64,000 bases of DNA, from positions 62,001-126,000 of the forward strand of contig DASPIK010000033.1 of NCBI GenBank assembly GCA_035629075.1, read 5' to 3'. The stretch comes from JAEZPW01 sp035629075. GTDB lineage: Bacteria > Acidobacteriota > Terriglobia > Terriglobales > Acidobacteriaceae. A program made the translations under genes and the position numbers. Under the pieces are notes generated by a model. That model saw only the letters and a list, made by a program, of their open reading frames with translations, ran no database searches and was not told the DNA's origin. This document shows, one piece after another, positions 63,199-64,000 of this stretch. Numbering within the stretch: position 1 is the first letter of the stretch; each line of letters begins with the position of its first letter.

Positions 63199-64000
63199 AT
63201 GGCCGATAGCACCCGAACTGTCGCCCAACCGGACTCCACACAAGCTCAGAAACAAACCTCATCGCACATTGAAGTCAATCCGCTGTACACGCCAGCCGAC
63301 CTGGCTGACTGGCAGCACGATCGCGACTGCGGCTACCCCGGCCAGTATCCATTCACGCGCGGAGTGCAGGCCACAATGTACCGAGGCCGGCTCTGGACCA
63401 TGCGCCAGTATGCCGGTATGGGTGATGCCGAGGAGTCGAACCGGCGGTACAAGTACCTGCTGGCCAACGGCACCACGGGGCTGAGTGTCGCGTTCGATCT
63501 GCCGACACAGATCGGAATGGACTCGGACTCGCCCATGGCGCTGGGCGAGGTGGGGAAGGTTGGCGTGGCGATCGATTCGATTGAGGACATGCAGCGGCTG
63601 TTCGACAGGATTCCGCTGGACAAGATCTCGACGTCGATGACCATCAATGCCACAGCTTCGATTCTGCTGGCGCTCTACATTGCCGTAGCGAAAAGGGCGG
63701 GTATTGATCCGAAGAATCTCTCGGGGACCGTTCAGAACGACATTCTGAAGGAGTACATCGCACGCGGGACTTACATCTATCCGCCGGCACAGGCGATGCG
63801 CATCATCACCGACATCTTCTCCTACTGCAATGAGCAGGTGCCGGACTGGAACACGATCTCGATTAGCGGCTATCACATGCGTGAGGCGGGATGCACGGCG
63901 GTGCAGGAAGTCGCGTTCACGCTGGCAGACGGTATCACATACGTTCAGGCTGCGGTGAATGCCGGACTGGATGTGGACAAGTTCGCTCCGCGCCTGTCGT
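63199..64000 (+). CDS. Methylmalonyl-CoA mutase large subunit, N-terminal part (runs off window)
   Basis: The first 267 residues are present. NPLYTPADL, RQYAGMGDAEESNRRYKYLL (family RPYAGFGT motif, with Gln and Met variants), AFDLPTQIGMDSDSP, STSMTINATASILLALYI and SGYHMREAGCTAVQE are mutase substrate-barrel motifs. The enzyme interconverts succinyl-CoA and methylmalonyl-CoA with adenosylcobalamin; the cobalamin-binding domain would be on a separate or later part. AAGGA precedes the ATG at 63199; ATG at 63190 is an alternative. Related mutases (isobutyryl- or ethylmalonyl-CoA type) share this part, so the exact substrate is not certain. Confidence 0.93.
   Translation, partial: MADSTRTVAQPDSTQAQKQTSSHIEVNPLYTPADLADWQHDRDCGYPGQYPFTRGVQATMYRGRLWTMRQYAGMGDAEESNRRYKYLLANGTTGLSVAFDLPTQIGMDSDSPMALGEVGKVGVAIDSIEDMQRLFDRIPLDKISTSMTINATASILLALYIAVAKRAGIDPKNLSGTVQNDILKEYIARGTYIYPPAQAMRIITDIFSYCNEQVPDWNTISISGYHMREAGCTAVQEVAFTLADGITYVQAAVNAGLDVDKFAPRLS

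Noticed and set aside
63259..63876. 205-codon minus-strand open frame
   Set aside because: Antisense to methylmalonyl-CoA mutase, which has clear family motifs in the plus frame.

Overview
The window looks like a chromosomal segment of an Acidobacteriota bacterium, most likely class Terriglobia. Three secreted proteins carry the von Willebrand A-type domain typical of acidobacteria, there is a large Oar-like TonB-dependent receptor with an N-terminal carboxypeptidase-regulatory domain, and the type IV pilus, MglA and ECF-sigma gene sets have the order familiar from that phylum. This assignment rests on protein-family recognition, not on an rRNA gene; none is present. Two genes run off the ends: a secretin at the left edge and a methylmalonyl-CoA mutase large subunit at the right edge.

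Layout. 1-2.4 kb: end of a type II secretion/pilus secretin fused to a cohesin domain, then two GspG-like pseudopilins. 2.4-6.8 kb: a secreted phosphodiester glycosidase-type protein and two histidine-degradation genes (hutU, hutI). 7.3-14.6 kb: a compact type IV pilus cluster (pilB, pilT, pilC, and the two-component pair pilS/pilR). 14.6-19.5 kb: an accessory-looking stretch with a ferritin-like protein, small membrane and secreted proteins, short repeats, a frameshifted CPBP protease gene and a decayed transposase. 19.5-24.7 kb: an MglA-type GTPase, three VWA-domain secreted proteins and an orphan receiver protein. 24.8-28.3 kb: rluD-like pseudouridine synthase, lgt and a Tat-exported aminotransferase. 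28.7-38.6 kb: zapB-like and zapA converge on a minus-strand translation block (mtaB; infC-rpmI-rplT; pheS-pheT with an extra membrane gene inside), plus an orphan receiver protein, a zinc-ribbon protein and rpsU. 38.8-43.7 kb: the Oar-like receptor, an unknown secreted protein and a gamma-carbonic-anhydrase-like protein. 43.8-47.8 kb: hisS, an NTF2-like secreted protein and aspS. 47.9-55 kb: a PQQ-repeat lipoprotein, a DUF481 outer-membrane protein, mutL, an AlkZ-related protein and cmk. 55-58.8 kb: a four-gene overlapping cassette (ECF sigma, anti-sigma, B-box membrane protein, DUF4097 protein). 59-64 kb: a membrane glycosyltransferase-like protein, glgC, two small proteins and the start of methylmalonyl-CoA mutase.

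How the genes fit together. The surface machinery (secretin, pseudopilins, PilB/T/C, PilS/PilR, MglA) suggests regulated pilus assembly and twitching or polarity control. The sigma cassette looks like an envelope-stress or surface-sensing unit whose proteins are translationally coupled. The aminoacyl-tRNA synthetase and ribosomal genes are ordinary core functions but show local oddities: an infC that seems to start at ATC, a PheT lacking the usual tRNA-binding insert, an unknown membrane gene translationally coupled between pheS and pheT, and a 68-bp tandem hairpin array between rplT and pheS. I see no rRNA, tRNA, CRISPR array or intact mobile element. No single locus stands out as a clearly new system; the best candidates are the sigma cassette, the coupled pheS-orphan-pheT arrangement, the hairpin array, and the secretin-cohesin fusion.
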